DNA from: Bacteroidaceae bacterium | GTDB taxonomy: Bacteria; Bacteroidota; Bacteroidia; Bacteroidales; Bacteroidaceae | Length of the DNA stretch: 34,852 nucleotides | Assembly (NCBI GenBank): GCA_017557005.1 | Contig: JAFZFZ010000027.1 | Coordinates: 1-34,852, forward strand | Direction: 5' to 3' | Shown here: positions 24,741-34,852 of the stretch, one piece after another | Numbering within the stretch: the stretch's first letter is position 1 | Layout of the letters: each line of letters opens with the position of its first letter | Program-made: the position numbers and the translations under genes | The notes under the pieces: generated by a model | Databases searched by the model: none | What the model saw: only the letters and a program-made list of their open reading frames with translations | Told to the model about the DNA's origin: nothing

Positions 24741-25716
24741 CTATACGGGCAACATTTAACTTAATTTCATTCCAAGTTTCGGTAGTGAGTTTCGTTCCGA
24801 TGGTTTGTATCACATGCCCAGAGAGTAATGTTCCCAGTTCTGCACATTGCTGCAAGCTACAATCATTCATAAGACCATACATCACGCCAGCCGCAAAGAA
24901 GTCGCCCGCAGCAGTCGTATCAACCACCTTATCCACCTCCATGGCAGCAAGAACCACACGCTCTCCGTCGCGCATAATTGAAGAACCAGCCGCACCAAGT
25001 TTGACTACAGCCACCTCGCACAAAGAGTGGAGATGTTCGAGCGCCGCTTCGGGTTCTAATGCCGAGAATGCACGAGCCTCCTCCTCATTGGCAAAAACGA
25101 TATCTACGTAATTTGTCACCAAATGACTAAAGAATTCATGATCGGCCGCAACAATATTGTAGCTTGCAAGATCAAGACACACCTTCAAACCTGCAGATTT
25201 GGCCAACTCGACAGCACGAAGGATTAAATCGTGGTTCTGCACAAGATATCCCTCAACATAGAGATAGTCATAGCCTTCAAACATAGCAGGTGAAAGGTTC
25301 TCGGGCTGCATCATAGCAGCCGCACCAAGATAGGTCGCAAAGGTGCGCTGACCATCGGGAGAGATAAAAGTGTAGGCAATACCCGACTGAAGAGGCAAGA
25401 AACTGAGATAGGGCTTAATGCCGCGCTCCACACAGTTATCGGCAAAGAAATGGCCCGTAACATCATCACCTACCGTTCCGATAAAACCTGGGCATGCTCC
25501 TAAATTGGCCAAAGCAAGCATCGTATTGCCCGCCGATCCACCTGTAGCACGCTGCACATCGAGCGAAGCGAAGCGCTCTTGTATACGACACTGTTCGGCA
25601 TCGCCAATAAGAGTCATACTTCCCTTAGGCAAACCAAACTCACTCAACAACGAATCATCACGCAATGTAGCCAAAACATCGACTAAAGCATTGCCAATTC
25701 CTATAATTTTCTTCAT
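24730..25716 (-). CDS. PfkB-family carbohydrate/nucleoside kinase (adenosine kinase-like)
   Basis: A 328-residue cytoplasmic kinase of the PfkB (ribokinase) fold. Signature 1 is ATGGSAGNTMLALANLG (58-73), and signature 2 is VVDTTAAGDFFAAGVMYGL, with catalytic base Asp272 and the anion hole before it. The beginning (GIGNALVDVLA) and the N-terminal lid fit adenosine kinase-like Bacteroidetes homologues more than ribokinase or fructokinase, but the substrate cannot be fixed from sequence. It uses ATP to phosphorylate a sugar hydroxyl. It is upstream of the S41 gene and shares its promoter region with the divergent tRNA-Asn genes. Confidence 0.88.
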   Translation of the reverse strand: MKKIIGIGNALVDVLATLRDDSLLSEFGLPKGSMTLIGDAEQCRIQERFASLDVQRATGGSAGNTMLALANLGACPGFIGTVGDDVTGHFFADNCVERGIKPYLSFLPLQSGIAYTFISPDGQRTFATYLGAAAMMQPENLSPAMFEGYDYLYVEGYLVQNHDLILRAVELAKSAGLKVCLDLASYNIVAADHEFFSHLVTNYVDIVFANEEEARAFSALEPEAALEHLHSLCEVAVVKLGAAGSSIMRDGERVVLAAMEVDKVVDTTAAGDFFAAGVMYGLMNDCSLQQCAELGTLLSGHVIQTIGTKLTTETWNEIKLNVARIVGK

Positions 25717-25754
25717 AAATGGATTAACTTTCGGTTTTTTTGCATTTTTTTTGG

Positions 25755-25762
25755 CAAAGTTA
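25755..25762 (-). promoter_or_regulatory. Candidate -7 box for the pfkB-family gene
   Basis: On the minus strand TAACTTTG, an exact -7 box, 38 bp upstream of the ATG (25714-25716). The -33 element is poor. It abuts the -33 element of the divergent tRNA promoter. Confidence 0.5.
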
Positions 25763-25793
25763 TTGCATATTTCAAAATATCCTACTAATTTTG
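25763..25793 (+). promoter_or_regulatory. Promoter of the tRNA-Asn pair
   Basis: TTG (25763-25765), 20 bases, then TAATTTTG (25786-25793): a full Bacteroidetes consensus. It places the start of transcription about 60 bp before the first tRNA. Confidence 0.7.
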
Positions 25794-25858
25794 CACCGCA
25801 ATTGAGAGATAAACACGAAATTTCTTTGAAACGACGCGAATCTCAGTTGTAATTGCAT

Positions 25859-25932
25859 TCTTCGTTAGCTCAGTCGGTTAGAGCATCTGACTGTTAATCA
25901 GAGGGTCCTTGGTTCAAGTCCAAGACGAAGAG
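25859..25932 (+). tRNA. tRNA-Asn (GTT), copy 1
   Basis: A complete 74-nt cloverleaf: acceptor TCTTCGT/ACGAAGA, D-arm GCTC/GAGC, anticodon stem TCTGA/TCAGA with loop CTGTTAA (anticodon GTT, asparagine), T-arm CTTGG/CCAAG with TTCAAGT, discriminator G. The 3' CCA is not encoded. Confidence 0.97.
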
Positions 25933-25960
25933 CAAAAAATTTTAAGGGTTAGATAATTAT

Positions 25961-26034
25961 TCTTCGTTAGCTCAGTCGGTTAGAGCATCTGACTGTTAAT
26001 CAGAGGGTCCTTGGTTCAAGTCCAAGACGAAGAG
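25961..26034 (+). tRNA. tRNA-Asn (GTT), copy 2
   Basis: Identical to copy 1 over all 74 nt, 28 bp downstream; again CCA is not encoded. Both copies should be processed from one precursor that ends at the following terminator. Confidence 0.97.
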
Positions 26035-26039
26035 CAGGA

Positions 26040-26067
26040 AAGGTTCACGTGAGTGACCCTTTTTTGT
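26040..26067 (+). terminator. Rho-independent terminator of the tRNA pair
   Basis: GGTTCAC-GTGA-GTGACC: six base pairs with one bulged T and a GTGA loop, followed by CTTTTTTG. Confidence 0.75.
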
Positions 26068-26174
26068 TTTATCCCCCCTACTCTTCTTCCCTTCTCCGTA
26101 TTCACTTCTCCGTATTCCCTTCACAACATTCTTTTTCCAACCATCAATTGCGCCGGCCATCATGGCGCACATAT

Positions 26175-26208
26175 AAAAAAGTAGGGCGAGGAAATCTCCT
26201 CGCCCTAC
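26175..26208 (-). terminator. Rho-independent terminator of rplL-rpoB-rpoC
   Basis: A perfect 12-bp stem GTAGGGCGAGGA/TCCTCGCCCTAC with an AATC loop (26181-26208). On the minus strand it is followed by six T residues (26175-26180). It lies 22 bp past the rpoC stop codon. Confidence 0.93.
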
Positions 26209-26230
26209 CCGCATTTATTTATCAGTGATA

Positions 26231-29200
26231 TCAATCTTCCTGTTCGCTGAAGTCGATAACGTTACGACGATTAGCAGCAATGCGCTCGTAGTCGTCACGT
26301 GAACCAACAACAATCTTCTCGAACTCACGCTGACCTGTACCAGCGGGGATGAGGTGACCGCAGATTACGTTCTCCTTCATACCCTCGAGACGGTCGCTCT
26401 TACCATTGATAGCGGCATCATTGAGCACCTTAGTTGTCTCCTGGAACGAAGCAGCTGACATGAAGCTTGAGGTCTGCAATGCAGCACGTGTGATACCCTG
26501 CAAGATCTGAGTTGATGTAGCAGGAACCGCATCACGCACCTGTACGAGCTTGAGGTCACGGCGCTTAAGAGCACTGTTCTCATCGCGAAGCTTACGTGCA
26601 GTTACAATCTGACCAGGTACGAGGTTCTCAGAATCACCAGCGTCAACTACCACCTTCTTGCCCCAGATACGGTCGTTCTCTTCCATAAAGTCGAGCTTGT
26701 CAACCACCTGAGCCTCGAGGAAGCGTGTATCACCAGCCTCGTCGATCTGTACCTTACGCATCATCTGACGTACGATAATTTCGAAGTGCTTATCGTTGAT
26801 CTTTACACCCTGCAGACGGTATACGTCCTGAACCTCATTAACGATGTACTCCTGTACTGCGGTGGGACCCTTAATAGCAAGGATGTCCTGCGGAGTGATA
26901 GCACCATCAGAGAGCGGTGTACCAGCACGTACATAGTCATTCTCCTGTACGAGGATCTGCTTAGAGAGTGAAATGAGATACTTCTTCACATCGCCAGTCT
27001 TAGAGGTAACGATAATCTCACGGTTACCACGCTTAACCTTACCCATGGTGATCTCACCATCGATTTCAGATACAACAGCGGGGTTCGACGGATTACGTGC
27101 CTCGAAGAGCTCGGTAACACGGGGAAGACCACCGGTGATATCACCAGCCTTACCCTGAGCACGAGGAATCTTAACCAATACATCACCTGCCTTGAGCACC
27201 TGAGCATCCTCGATTACAAGGTGACCACCCACGGGGAGGTTGTATGTACGCAATACCTCGCCATCCTCGCTTACGATATGAGCTGAAGGTATCTTTGTCT
27301 TATCCTTAGATTCGATGATAATAATCTCACGGAGACCGGTAGCTTCGTCAGACTCAACGCGGTATGTTACACCCTCGATTACAGACTCGAGCTGTACGCG
27401 ACCTGCAGCCTCAGTGATGATAACTGCGTTGAAGGGGTCCCACTTAGCAATCATTGTACCCTTCTCTACGATGGTCTTGTCAGCGACAAACAAGGTAGAG
27501 CCATAAGGCAATGCCTGAGCAGAAAGTATAATACCTGTATTCTGATCAATGAAGCGAACCTCACCCAAACGACCTACTACAATCTTAACTGCTTCACCTG
27601 TCTCGTCAACAGCATCAACGGTACGGAGCTCGTCGAACTCAACGCGGCAGTTGTTCTTAGCAACGATGGTTGCATTTGCAGCGATGTTAGAAGCGGTACC
27701 ACCAGCGTGGAAGGTACGGAGTGTAAGCTGTGTACCAGGCTCACCGATTGACTGAGCTGCGATAACACCTACAGCCTCACCCTTCTCTACCATACGGCTA
27801 GTTGCAAGGTTGCGACCATAACACTTAGCACAAACACCCTTCTTAGATTCACAAGTGAGCACTGAACGGATCTCAACGCTCTCGATGGGTGAATCCTCGA
27901 TCTTCTTGGCAATATCTTCTGTGATCTCCTCACCACCAGCTACGATAAGTTCGCCAGTTGTGGGATGGATAATATCATGAACTGACACACGACCCAAGAT
28001 ACGCTCTGAGAGTGAAGCGATAACCTCATCGTTGTTCTTCAAAGCTGTGCATACGAGACCACGGAGTGTACCACAATCCTCTTCGTTGATGATAACGTCG
28101 TGTGATACGTCTACAAGACGACGTGTCAAGTAACCGGCGTCGGCAGTCTTCAAAGCGGTATCCGCAAGACCCTTACGAGCACCGTGGGTTGAGATAAAGT
28201 ACTCAAGCACCGAAAGACCTTCCTTAAAGTTTGAAAGAATCGGGTTCTCAATGATCTGACCACCTTCAGCACCTGCCTTCTGAGGCTTAGCCATAAGACC
28301 ACGCATACCAGAGAGCTGACGGATCTGCTCCTTACTACCACGAGCACCAGAGTCAAGCATCATGTATACTGAGTTGAAGCCTTGGTCGTCGGTAGAGATA
28401 GTCTTCATCAAGATGCGAGAGAGGTCATCGTTAACGTGTGTCCATACATCAATAACCTTATTATAACGCTCGTTATCGGTGATGAAACCCATGTTATACT
28501 CATTCATGATCTCCTCGATCTCCTCGTTACCCTTAGCTACGAGCTGTTCCTTCTCCTCAGGGATGATGATATCACCCAAGTTGAACGACAGACCACCCTG
28601 GAAGGCCATCTTGTAACCGAGATCCTTAATACCATCAAGGAAGTCAGCAGCACGAGCAACACCCACCTTCTTGATAACATCGCTAATGATGTCACGCAAA
28701 GACTTCTTAGAGATAATGGTGTTGAGGAAGCCGCACTCATCGGGTACAATTTCGTTAACGATAACACGACCCACAGAGGTCTCACGCATCATCTTCACGA
28801 TGTTGCCGTTTTCGTCAAGGTCATTTACCAACACCTTCACCGGAGCGTGGATGTCTACCTTACCCTCGTTGTAAGCGATAAGAGCCTCTTCGGGACCGTA
28901 GAAAATAAGGCCGTGACCCTTAGCGCCTTCGCGCAACTTGGTGATGTAGTACAAACCGAGTACCATATCCTGTGCGGGCACAGTGATAGGCGCACCGTTT
29001 GCGGGGTTGAGGATGTTATGTGATTGAAGCATCAACATCTGTGCTTCAAGAATTGCTTCATTGCTCAAGGGCAAGTGAACAGCCATCTGGTCACCGTCGA
29101 AGTCGGCGTTGAACGCAGTACATGCCAACGGGTGCAACTGGATAGCCTTACCCTCAATCATCTTGGGCTGGAAGGCCTGGATACCGAGACGGTGAAGTGT

Positions 29201-30517
29201 CGGAGCACGGTTGAGGAGCACCGGATGACCCTTCATTACATACTCGAGGATATCCCAAATGATCGGTTCCTTACGGTCAACGATCTTCTTCGCAGACTTA
29301 ACGGTCTTTACAATACCGCGCTCAATCAACTTACGGATGATGAACGGCTTGTAAAGCTCAGCTGCCATCAACTTAGGCAGACCGCACTCACCCATCTTCA
29401 ACTCAGGACCTACGACGATTACCGAACGAGCTGAATAGTCAACACGCTTACCGAGGAGGTTCTGACGGAAACGTCCCTGCTTACCCTTCAATGAGTCAGA
29501 GAGTGACTTCAAAGGACGGTTAGCCTCAGACTTAACCGCGCTTGCCTTACGTGAGTTGTCGAACAATGAGTCAACAGCCTCTTGAAGCATACGCTTCTCA
29601 TTACGCAAGATCACCTCGGGAGCCTTGATTTCGATAAGACGCTTCAGACGGTTGTTACGGATGATAACACGACGATAGAGATCGTTCAAGTCTGATGTAG
29701 CGAAACGGCCACCATCGAGGGGAACCAAGGGACGCAACTCGGGAGGAGTTACGGGTACGATGCGCAAGATCATCCACTCAGGACGGTTGCGGTGCTTAGA
29801 GGCACGGAATGACTCCACTACCTGCAGACGCTTCAATGCATCGTTCTTACGCTGCTGTGAAGAGTCGTTGTTTGCACGGTTACGCAACTCGTATGAGAGA
29901 GCATCCAAGTCGAGGCCAGCGAGCAGGTCATATACTGCCTCAGCACCCATCTTGGCGATGAACTTGTTAGGATCGCTATCATCAAGATACTGGTTCTCTC
30001 TGGGGAGCTTATCCAAGAGGTCGAGGTACTCCTCCTCTGAAAGGAGCTGGAGTTTCTCAATACCCTCCTCAGCAGCAATACCGGGCTGGATTACTACATA
30101 ACGCTCGTAGTAGATGATAGCATCGAGATTCTTGGTGGGAAGACCCAACAGATAACCAATCTTGTTGGGCAATGAACGGAAGTACCAGATATGAGCTACG
30201 GGTACCACCAACTCGATGTGACCCATACGCTCACGACGTACTTTCTTCTCAGTAACCTCTACACCACAACGGTCGCAGACGATACCTTTATAACGGATAC
30301 GCTTGTACTTACCGCAATGACACTCATAGTCCTTTACGGGACCGAAGATGCGCTCGCAGAAGAGACCGTCACGCTCGGGTTTGTAGGTACGATAGTTGAT
30401 GGTTTCGGGCTTCAGCACCTCACCGCTTGAGTTCTCGAGAATCTCTTCAGGAGAAGCCAAACCTATCGATATTTTTGAGAAGTTATTCTTTACTTTTGTA
30501 TCTTTTCTAAAAGCCAT
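26231..30517 (-). CDS. rpoC: DNA-directed RNA polymerase subunit beta'
   Basis: The 1428-residue large catalytic subunit of RNA polymerase. Visible landmarks are the N-terminal zinc-binding cysteines C66, C68, C81 and C84; the lid/clamp region; [17 protein letters not shown]; and the magnesium-binding [12 protein letters not shown] with D472, D474 and D476. Further on are the second zinc site cysteines in [19 protein letters not shown] and the bridge/trigger segments [18 protein letters not shown]. The length is normal for Bacteroidetes. It lies 28 bp after rpoB and is followed by a strong terminator. Confidence 0.98.
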   Translation of the reverse strand: MAFRKDTKVKNNFSKISIGLASPEEILENSSGEVLKPETINYRTYKPERDGLFCERIFGPVKDYECHCGKYKRIRYKGIVCDRCGVEVTEKKVRRERMGHIELVVPVAHIWYFRSLPNKIGYLLGLPTKNLDAIIYYERYVVIQPGIAAEEGIEKLQLLSEEEYLDLLDKLPRENQYLDDSDPNKFIAKMGAEAVYDLLAGLDLDALSYELRNRANNDSSQQRKNDALKRLQVVESFRASKHRNRPEWMILRIVPVTPPELRPLVPLDGGRFATSDLNDLYRRVIIRNNRLKRLIEIKAPEVILRNEKRMLQEAVDSLFDNSRKASAVKSEANRPLKSLSDSLKGKQGRFRQNLLGKRVDYSARSVIVVGPELKMGECGLPKLMAAELYKPFIIRKLIERGIVKTVKSAKKIVDRKEPIIWDILEYVMKGHPVLLNRAPTLHRLGIQAFQPKMIEGKAIQLHPLACTAFNADFDGDQMAVHLPLSNEAILEAQMLMLQSHNILNPANGAPITVPAQDMVLGLYYITKLREGAKGHGLIFYGPEEALIAYNEGKVDIHAPVKVLVNDLDENGNIVKMMRETSVGRVIVNEIVPDECGFLNTIISKKSLRDIISDVIKKVGVARAADFLDGIKDLGYKMAFQGGLSFNLGDIIIPEEKEQLVAKGNEEIEEIMNEYNMGFITDNERYNKVIDVWTHVNDDLSRILMKTISTDDQGFNSVYMMLDSGARGSKEQIRQLSGMRGLMAKPQKAGAEGGQIIENPILSNFKEGLSVLEYFISTHGARKGLADTALKTADAGYLTRRLVDVSHDVIINEEDCGTLRGLVCTALKNNDEVIASLSERILGRVSVHDIIHPTTGELIVAGGEEITEDIAKKIEDSPIESVEIRSVLTCESKKGVCAKCYGRNLATSRMVEKGEAVGVIAAQSIGEPGTQLTLRTFHAGGTASNIAANATIVAKNNCRVEFDELRTVDAVDETGEAVKIVVGRLGEVRFIDQNTGIILSAQALPYGSTLFVADKTIVEKGTMIAKWDPFNAVIITEAAGRVQLESVIEGVTYRVESDEATGLREIIIIESKDKTKIPSAHIVSEDGEVLRTYNLPVGGHLVIEDAQVLKAGDVLVKIPRAQGKAGDITGGLPRVTELFEARNPSNPAVVSEIDGEITMGKVKRGNREIIVTSKTGDVKKYLISLSKQILVQENDYVRAGTPLSDGAITPQDILAIKGPTAVQEYIVNEVQDVYRLQGVKINDKHFEIIVRQMMRKVQIDEAGDTRFLEAQVVDKLDFMEENDRIWGKKVVVDAGDSENLVPGQIVTARKLRDENSALKRRDLKLVQVRDAVPATSTQILQGITRAALQTSSFMSAASFQETTKVLNDAAINGKSDRLEGMKENVICGHLIPAGTGQREFEKIVVGSRDDYERIAANRRNVIDFSEQED

Positions 30518-30545
30518 AATTTTCTATACTGAAAGATGAAACGTC

Positions 30546-33500
30546 TTATTCGAGGGTAATGCTCAAGCCCAAGCCGCGCAACTCGTGCAACAATACATTG
30601 AGAGACTCAGGTATGCCAGGTGTAGGCATGGGATCACCCTTAACGATGGCTTCGTATGCCTTAGCACGACCTACTACGTCATCTGACTTAATGGTAAGAA
30701 TCTCCTGCAAGATGTGGGCTGCACCGAATGCCTCGAGTGCCCAAACCTCCATCTCTCCGAAACGCTGACCACCAAACTGAGCCTTACCACCAAGAGGTTG
30801 CTGAGTGATGAGTGAGTACGGACCGATAGAACGGGCGTGCATCTTATCCTCAACCATGTGACCGAGTTTCAACATATAGGTCACACCCACAGTAGCGGGC
30901 TGGTCGAAACGATCACCAGTACCACCATCGTACAGATAGGTCTTACCATAGCGGGGCAGACCAGCCTTGTCGGTCCATACAGAGAGGTCGTCCAAGCTTG
31001 CACCGTCGAAGATAGGTGTAGCAAACTTAACGCCCAACTTCTTACCGGCATGACCGAGAACAGTCTCGAAAATCTGACCGATGTTCATACGAGAAGGCAC
31101 ACCCAGCGGGTTCAGTACGATATCTACGGGAGTACCATCCTCCAAGAACGGCATATCCTCCTGACGTACTACGCGTGACACGATACCCTTGTTACCGTGA
31201 CGACCGGCCATCTTATCGCCGACACCAATCTTACGCTTCTTAGCAATATATACCTTTGCCATTTGCATGATGCCTGAGGGCAACTCATCACCGATGGTAA
31301 TGGCAAACTTCTTACGTTTAATTTCAGCATCAAGCTCCTTGTACTTACGGAGGTAGTTGATGATGAGCTGGCTGATCATCTCATTCTTGTGCTCGTCGGT
31401 AGTCCAACCGCTGAGCTGAACAGATGAGAAGTCAAGTTCCTGCAATTCTTTCTTTGTGAACTTAGCGCCCTTAGCTACAACCTCTACACCAACGTAGTCC
31501 TTCACGCCCTGAGAAACAAGACCGTCGGTCAAAGCCAACAACTTGTCAACCAAGATCTTCTTGAACTCGCCAGCGCGCTCGTCGAACTCCTCGTCAATCT
31601 TAGGCATCAATGCCTTGTCAGCCAACTTAGAGCTACGTGTCTTGATAGCACGAGAGAAGAGCTTCTTGTCGATAACCACACCCTTCAATGAAGGTGAAGC
31701 CTTGAGTGAAGCATCCTTCACATCACCAGCCTTATCACCGAAGATGGCACGGAGCAACTTCTCTTCAGGTGAGGGGTCAGACTCTCCCTTCGGAGTGATC
31801 TTACCGATCAAGATATCACCGGGCTCAACGGTAGCACCGATACGGATGATACCATTCTCGTCGAGGTCCTTTGTAGCATCCTCACTTACGTTAGGAATAT
31901 CAGAGGTCAACTCCTCCATACCACGCTTGGTCTCACGAACCTCGAGGATGAACTCCTCAACGTGTACTGAGGTGAGAACGTCTTCACGTACAACACGCTC
32001 GTTAAGTACGATAGCATCCTCATAGTTGTAACCCTTCCAAGGCATGTATGCAACCAAGAGGTTCTTACCCAATGCCAACTCACCCTTCTCGGTAGAGTAA
32101 CCCTCGGTAAGGATATCACCCTTCTTGACACGCTGACCCTTCTCACAGATAGGACGAAGGTCGATAGTCATATTTTGGTTGGTACGCTGGAACTTGGGAA
32201 CTCTGTACTCCTTCAATGCGGGATCGAAGCTTATAAATTCCTCCTCCTCGGTACGATCATACAGAATCTTAATAGTAGCAGCATCTACGTATTCTACAAC
32301 ACCATCACCCTCAGCAACGAGCTGTGTACGAGAATCCTCAGCGAGCTGCTTCTCAATACCAGTACCTACGATAGGAGCCTCACTGCGCATCAAGGGCACT
32401 GCCTGGCGCATCATGTTAGATCCCATCAACGCACGGTTAGCATCGTCATGCTCAAGGAAGGGGATGAGTGATGCAGCGATTGAAGCAATCTGCTGCGGAG
32501 AAACGTCCATCAGCTCAACCTCACCGGGCTCAACAACAGGATAGTCGGCATCACGACGAGCCTTAACTTTCTTGCGGATAAAGCCACCCTTCTCATTCAA
32601 AGGAGCATTACCCTGAGCGATAATCTTATCTTCCTCCTCCTCAGCAGAGAGATATACGAGTCCCTCGGGAGAGAGGTCAACCTTAGCGTTCTCTACCTTG
32701 CGGTAAGGAGTCTCGATGAAACCGAGGTGGTTGATCTTTGCATAGATACAAAGTGAAGAGATAAGACCGATGTTCGGACCTTCAGGAGTCTCAATAGGAC
32801 ACAGACGACCATAGTGAGTATAGTGTACGTCACGAACCTCGAAGCCTGCGCGCTCACGTGAAAGACCGCCAGGACCGAGTGCAGACATACGACGCTTGTG
32901 AGTGATCTCAGCGAGCGGGTTGGTCTGGTCCATGAACTGTGAGAGAGCGTTCGTACCGAAGAATGAGTTGATTACTGAAGACACAGTCTTAGCGTTGATC
33001 AAATCAGTCGGAGTGAACACCTCATTGTCGCGAACGTTCATACGCTCGCGGATAGTACGTGACATACGAGCCAAGCCGATAGCAAACTGATTTGCCAACT
33101 GCTCACCTACGGTACGTACACGACGATTGCTCAAGTGGTCAATATCATCGACAACAGCCTTTGAGTTAACCAACTCGATAAGATATTTGATAATCTCAAT
33201 GATATCCTCCTTGGTGAGTACACCTACGCTGATATCAGTGCTGAGATTAAGTTTTTTATTGATACGGAAACGTCCTACCTCGCCCAAGTCGTAACGCTTG
33301 TCAGAGAAGAAGAGGTTGTTGATAACCTCGCGTGCACTTGCATCATCAGCGGGGTCAGCATTACGGAGCTGACGATAGATGTAGAGCACAGCCTCCTTTT
33401 CAGAGTTACTGGGGTCTTTCTGTAGGGTGTTGAATATGATTGAGTAGTCAGACTGGTTGGCATTGGCTTTGTGAACCAAGATTGTCTCAACGCCTGACTC

Positions 33501-34358
33501 GAGAATTTCTGCGATTACGTCTTCTTCCAATACTGTCTCACGATCGAAGAGCACCTCGTTACGCTCGATAGATACCACTTCACCGGTATCAGCATCTACG
33601 AAGTCCTCTACACGTGTCTTCAGAATTCTGGCAGCCAACTTGCAGCCCAACACCTTCTTCATGTTGGTCTTGTTGACTTTCACTTCCTCAGCCAAGTTGA
33701 AGATTTCAAGGATGTCCTTATCGTTTTCAAAGCCGATGGCGCGCAACAAAGTTGTTACAGGCAACTTCTTCTTACGATCGATGTATGCATACATCACGTT
33801 GTTGATGTCTGTAGCAAACTCAATCCATGATCCCTTGAAGGGGATAATACGTGCAGAATAGAGCTGCGTACCATTAGCATGAACGCTCTGACCAAAGAAT
33901 ACACCAGGTGAACGGTGTAGCTGAGAAACAACGACGCGTTCAGCACCATTGATGATGAACGTACCTTGCTCGGTCATGTAAGGGATAGGACCCAAGAAAA
34001 CATCCTGTATTACGGTATCGAAATCCTCGTGATCGGGGTCGGTACAATACAGTTTGAGCTTAGCTTTCAAGGGGACACAATAGGTCAAGCCGCGCTCCAA
34101 GCACTCGTCAGTTGAGTAGCGGGGCGGGTCGATATAGTAGTCCAAAAACTCAAGCACGAAGTTATTACGGGTATCTGCAATGGGGAAATTCTCTGCAAAC
34201 ACCTTGTAAAGACCATCGTTCTTACGTTTTTCGGGGGGTGTGTCTAATTGGAGGAAGTCTTTGAATGACTTCAATTGTACTTCCAAGAAGTCCGGACATT
34301 CTACCGGATTCTTAATTGAAGCAAAGTTAATTCTTTGGTTTACAGTATTTGAAGACAT
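30546..34358 (-). CDS. rpoB: DNA-directed RNA polymerase subunit beta
   Basis: A 1270-residue beta subunit. The rifampicin-binding region reads [20 protein letters not shown] followed by [21 protein letters not shown]; the key Q, D, H, R and S positions are all wild type. The E. coli N518 and S522 positions are T and A here, probably lineage differences and not a resistance claim. The active-site loop [12 protein letters not shown] is at 1047-1058, and the C-terminus ([25 protein letters not shown]) joins beta'. It is separated from rplL by a terminator-like hairpin and is followed closely by rpoC. Confidence 0.98.
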   Translation of the reverse strand: MSSNTVNQRINFASIKNPVECPDFLEVQLKSFKDFLQLDTPPEKRKNDGLYKVFAENFPIADTRNNFVLEFLDYYIDPPRYSTDECLERGLTYCVPLKAKLKLYCTDPDHEDFDTVIQDVFLGPIPYMTEQGTFIINGAERVVVSQLHRSPGVFFGQSVHANGTQLYSARIIPFKGSWIEFATDINNVMYAYIDRKKKLPVTTLLRAIGFENDKDILEIFNLAEEVKVNKTNMKKVLGCKLAARILKTRVEDFVDADTGEVVSIERNEVLFDRETVLEEDVIAEILESGVETILVHKANANQSDYSIIFNTLQKDPSNSEKEAVLYIYRQLRNADPADDASAREVINNLFFSDKRYDLGEVGRFRINKKLNLSTDISVGVLTKEDIIEIIKYLIELVNSKAVVDDIDHLSNRRVRTVGEQLANQFAIGLARMSRTIRERMNVRDNEVFTPTDLINAKTVSSVINSFFGTNALSQFMDQTNPLAEITHKRRMSALGPGGLSRERAGFEVRDVHYTHYGRLCPIETPEGPNIGLISSLCIYAKINHLGFIETPYRKVENAKVDLSPEGLVYLSAEEEEDKIIAQGNAPLNEKGGFIRKKVKARRDADYPVVEPGEVELMDVSPQQIASIAASLIPFLEHDDANRALMGSNMMRQAVPLMRSEAPIVGTGIEKQLAEDSRTQLVAEGDGVVEYVDAATIKILYDRTEEEEFISFDPALKEYRVPKFQRTNQNMTIDLRPICEKGQRVKKGDILTEGYSTEKGELALGKNLLVAYMPWKGYNYEDAIVLNERVVREDVLTSVHVEEFILEVRETKRGMEELTSDIPNVSEDATKDLDENGIIRIGATVEPGDILIGKITPKGESDPSPEEKLLRAIFGDKAGDVKDASLKASPSLKGVVIDKKLFSRAIKTRSSKLADKALMPKIDEEFDERAGEFKKILVDKLLALTDGLVSQGVKDYVGVEVVAKGAKFTKKELQELDFSSVQLSGWTTDEHKNEMISQLIINYLRKYKELDAEIKRKKFAITIGDELPSGIMQMAKVYIAKKRKIGVGDKMAGRHGNKGIVSRVVRQEDMPFLEDGTPVDIVLNPLGVPSRMNIGQIFETVLGHAGKKLGVKFATPIFDGASLDDLSVWTDKAGLPRYGKTYLYDGGTGDRFDQPATVGVTYMLKLGHMVEDKMHARSIGPYSLITQQPLGGKAQFGGQRFGEMEVWALEAFGAAHILQEILTIKSDDVVGRAKAYEAIVKGDPMPTPGIPESLNVLLHELRGLGLSITLE

Positions 34359-34396
34359 TGGATGATAGTTTTAAGAACTTAAATTAAGATTAGGCA

Positions 34397-34436
34397 CAAA
34401 AAGGTTAAGAACCCCAAAACAAGGGGATTCTTAACC
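34397..34436 (-). terminator. Terminator/attenuator between rplL and rpoB
   Basis: GGTTAAGAA-CCCC (34403-34415) pairs with GGGG-TTCTTAACC (34423-34436), a 13-bp stem with one bulge and a short loop. On the minus strand it is followed by TTTTTG (34397-34402). It starts 23 bp past the rplL stop and ends 39 bp before the rpoB ATG, so it probably lowers but does not abolish rpoBC transcription. Confidence 0.85.
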
Positions 34437-34458
34437 ATTACCTGACGAGAGGTGGCAA

Positions 34459-34836
34459 TTACTTAAGTTCTACCTCAGCACCAGCCTCTTCGAGAGCCTT
34501 CTTCAAGTTCTCAGCCTCGTCCTTAGAAAGACCTTCCTTAACTACGCTGGGAGCGCCGTCTACCATGTCCTTAGCCTCCTTCAAACCGAGACCGCAAACT
34601 TCCTTAACAGCCTTAACTACCTGGAGCTTAGCTGCACCTGCGCTCTTCAATACTACATCAAAAGATGTCTTCTCCTCAGCTGCCTCAGCTGCGCCAGCAG
34701 CGGGACCAGCAGCAACTGCTACTGCAGCAGCAGCGGGCTCGATACCATATTCTTCCTTAAGGATTGTTGCAAGTTCATTAACTTCCTTTACTGTCAAGTT
34801 AACAAGTTGTTCTGCAAAAGCTTTCAAATCTGCCAT
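34459..34836 (-). CDS. rplL: 50S ribosomal protein L7/L12
   Basis: A 125-residue stalk protein L7/L12, which binds translation factors and stimulates their GTPase activity. The N-terminal dimerisation domain (1-33) is followed by an alanine-rich hinge ([20 protein letters not shown]) and the C-terminal globular domain with [36 protein letters not shown]. The length and domain order are standard. Its leader and the expected neighbour rplJ are off the right edge. It is the first gene of the rplL-rpoB-rpoC segment. Confidence 0.98.
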   Translation of the reverse strand: MADLKAFAEQLVNLTVKEVNELATILKEEYGIEPAAAAVAVAAGPAAGAAEAAEEKTSFDVVLKSAGAAKLQVVKAVKEVCGLGLKEAKDMVDGAPSVVKEGLSKDEAENLKKALEEAGAEVELK

Positions 34837-34852
34837 TTTCGTATAATTTTAA

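Noticed and set aside
25996..26214. A 72-codon minus-strand open frame
   Set aside because: It overlaps the second tRNA and the rpoC terminator and has no protein-like features.
32900..33000. Rifampicin resistance from changes in the RpoB drug-binding region
   Set aside because: The T and A at the E. coli 518 and 522 positions look like lineage differences; the main resistance positions are wild type, so no claim is made.

Overview
The window reads as chromosome of a member of the Bacteroidales (Bacteroidetes), probably near Prevotellaceae/Bacteroidaceae. The evidence is the Bacteroidetes-type promoters (TTG, about 20 bases, TAnnTTTG) in front of several genes, weak Shine-Dalgarno sites, a BspA-like leucine-rich-repeat protein, a GH29 fucosidase with a Bacteroidales-style C-terminal tail, and Bacteroidetes-type IF2, RpoB and RpoC. 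Almost all protein genes are on the minus strand.

Layout. 1-696: 3' part of rpmF (cut by the window edge) and the DUF177/YceD gene. 932-7830: a minus-strand Fe-S assembly cluster sufB-sufC-sufD-sufS, followed by rnhB and an orphan sensor histidine kinase. 7975-8289: a small glutaredoxin-like CPDC protein transcribed divergently from suf. 8403-9512: a YhcG/DUF1016 PD-(D/E)XK nuclease-family protein. 9935-12443: an A+T-rich three-gene minus-strand operon of a small unknown protein, a secreted LRR protein and a secreted unknown protein. 12444-13746: 1.3 kb with no convincing gene but much structure: a promoter-led, multi-hairpin candidate RNA, then a mirror-image element of phased GGCAAG motifs. 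13747-16917: a 1056-residue secreted GH29 fucosidase. 17066-22414: cvpA, infB, nusA and rimP, transcribed rimP-nusA-infB-cvpA. 22558-25716: a small membrane-anchored unknown protein on the plus strand, then on the minus strand an S41 C-terminal processing protease and a PfkB sugar/nucleoside kinase. 25859-26034: two identical tRNA-Asn genes. 26231-34836: rpoC, rpoB and rplL, transcribed rplL-rpoB-rpoC.

How it fits together. Most of the window is conserved housekeeping: translation (L32, RimP, NusA, IF2, L7/L12, tRNA-Asn), transcription (RpoB, RpoC) and Fe-S cluster building (SufBCDS). The accessory part is about 8.4-16.9 kb. The most unusual structures there are the candidate RNA at about 12538-12866 and the roughly 530-bp mirrored element at 13108-13641, whose outer arms match at 37 of 40 positions. 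Regulatory structure inside the housekeeping operons is also worth attention: a terminator-shaped hairpin between rplL and rpoB, another in the rimP leader, inverted repeats in two spacers of the rimP operon, and a GC-rich inverted repeat bracketing the sufD start.
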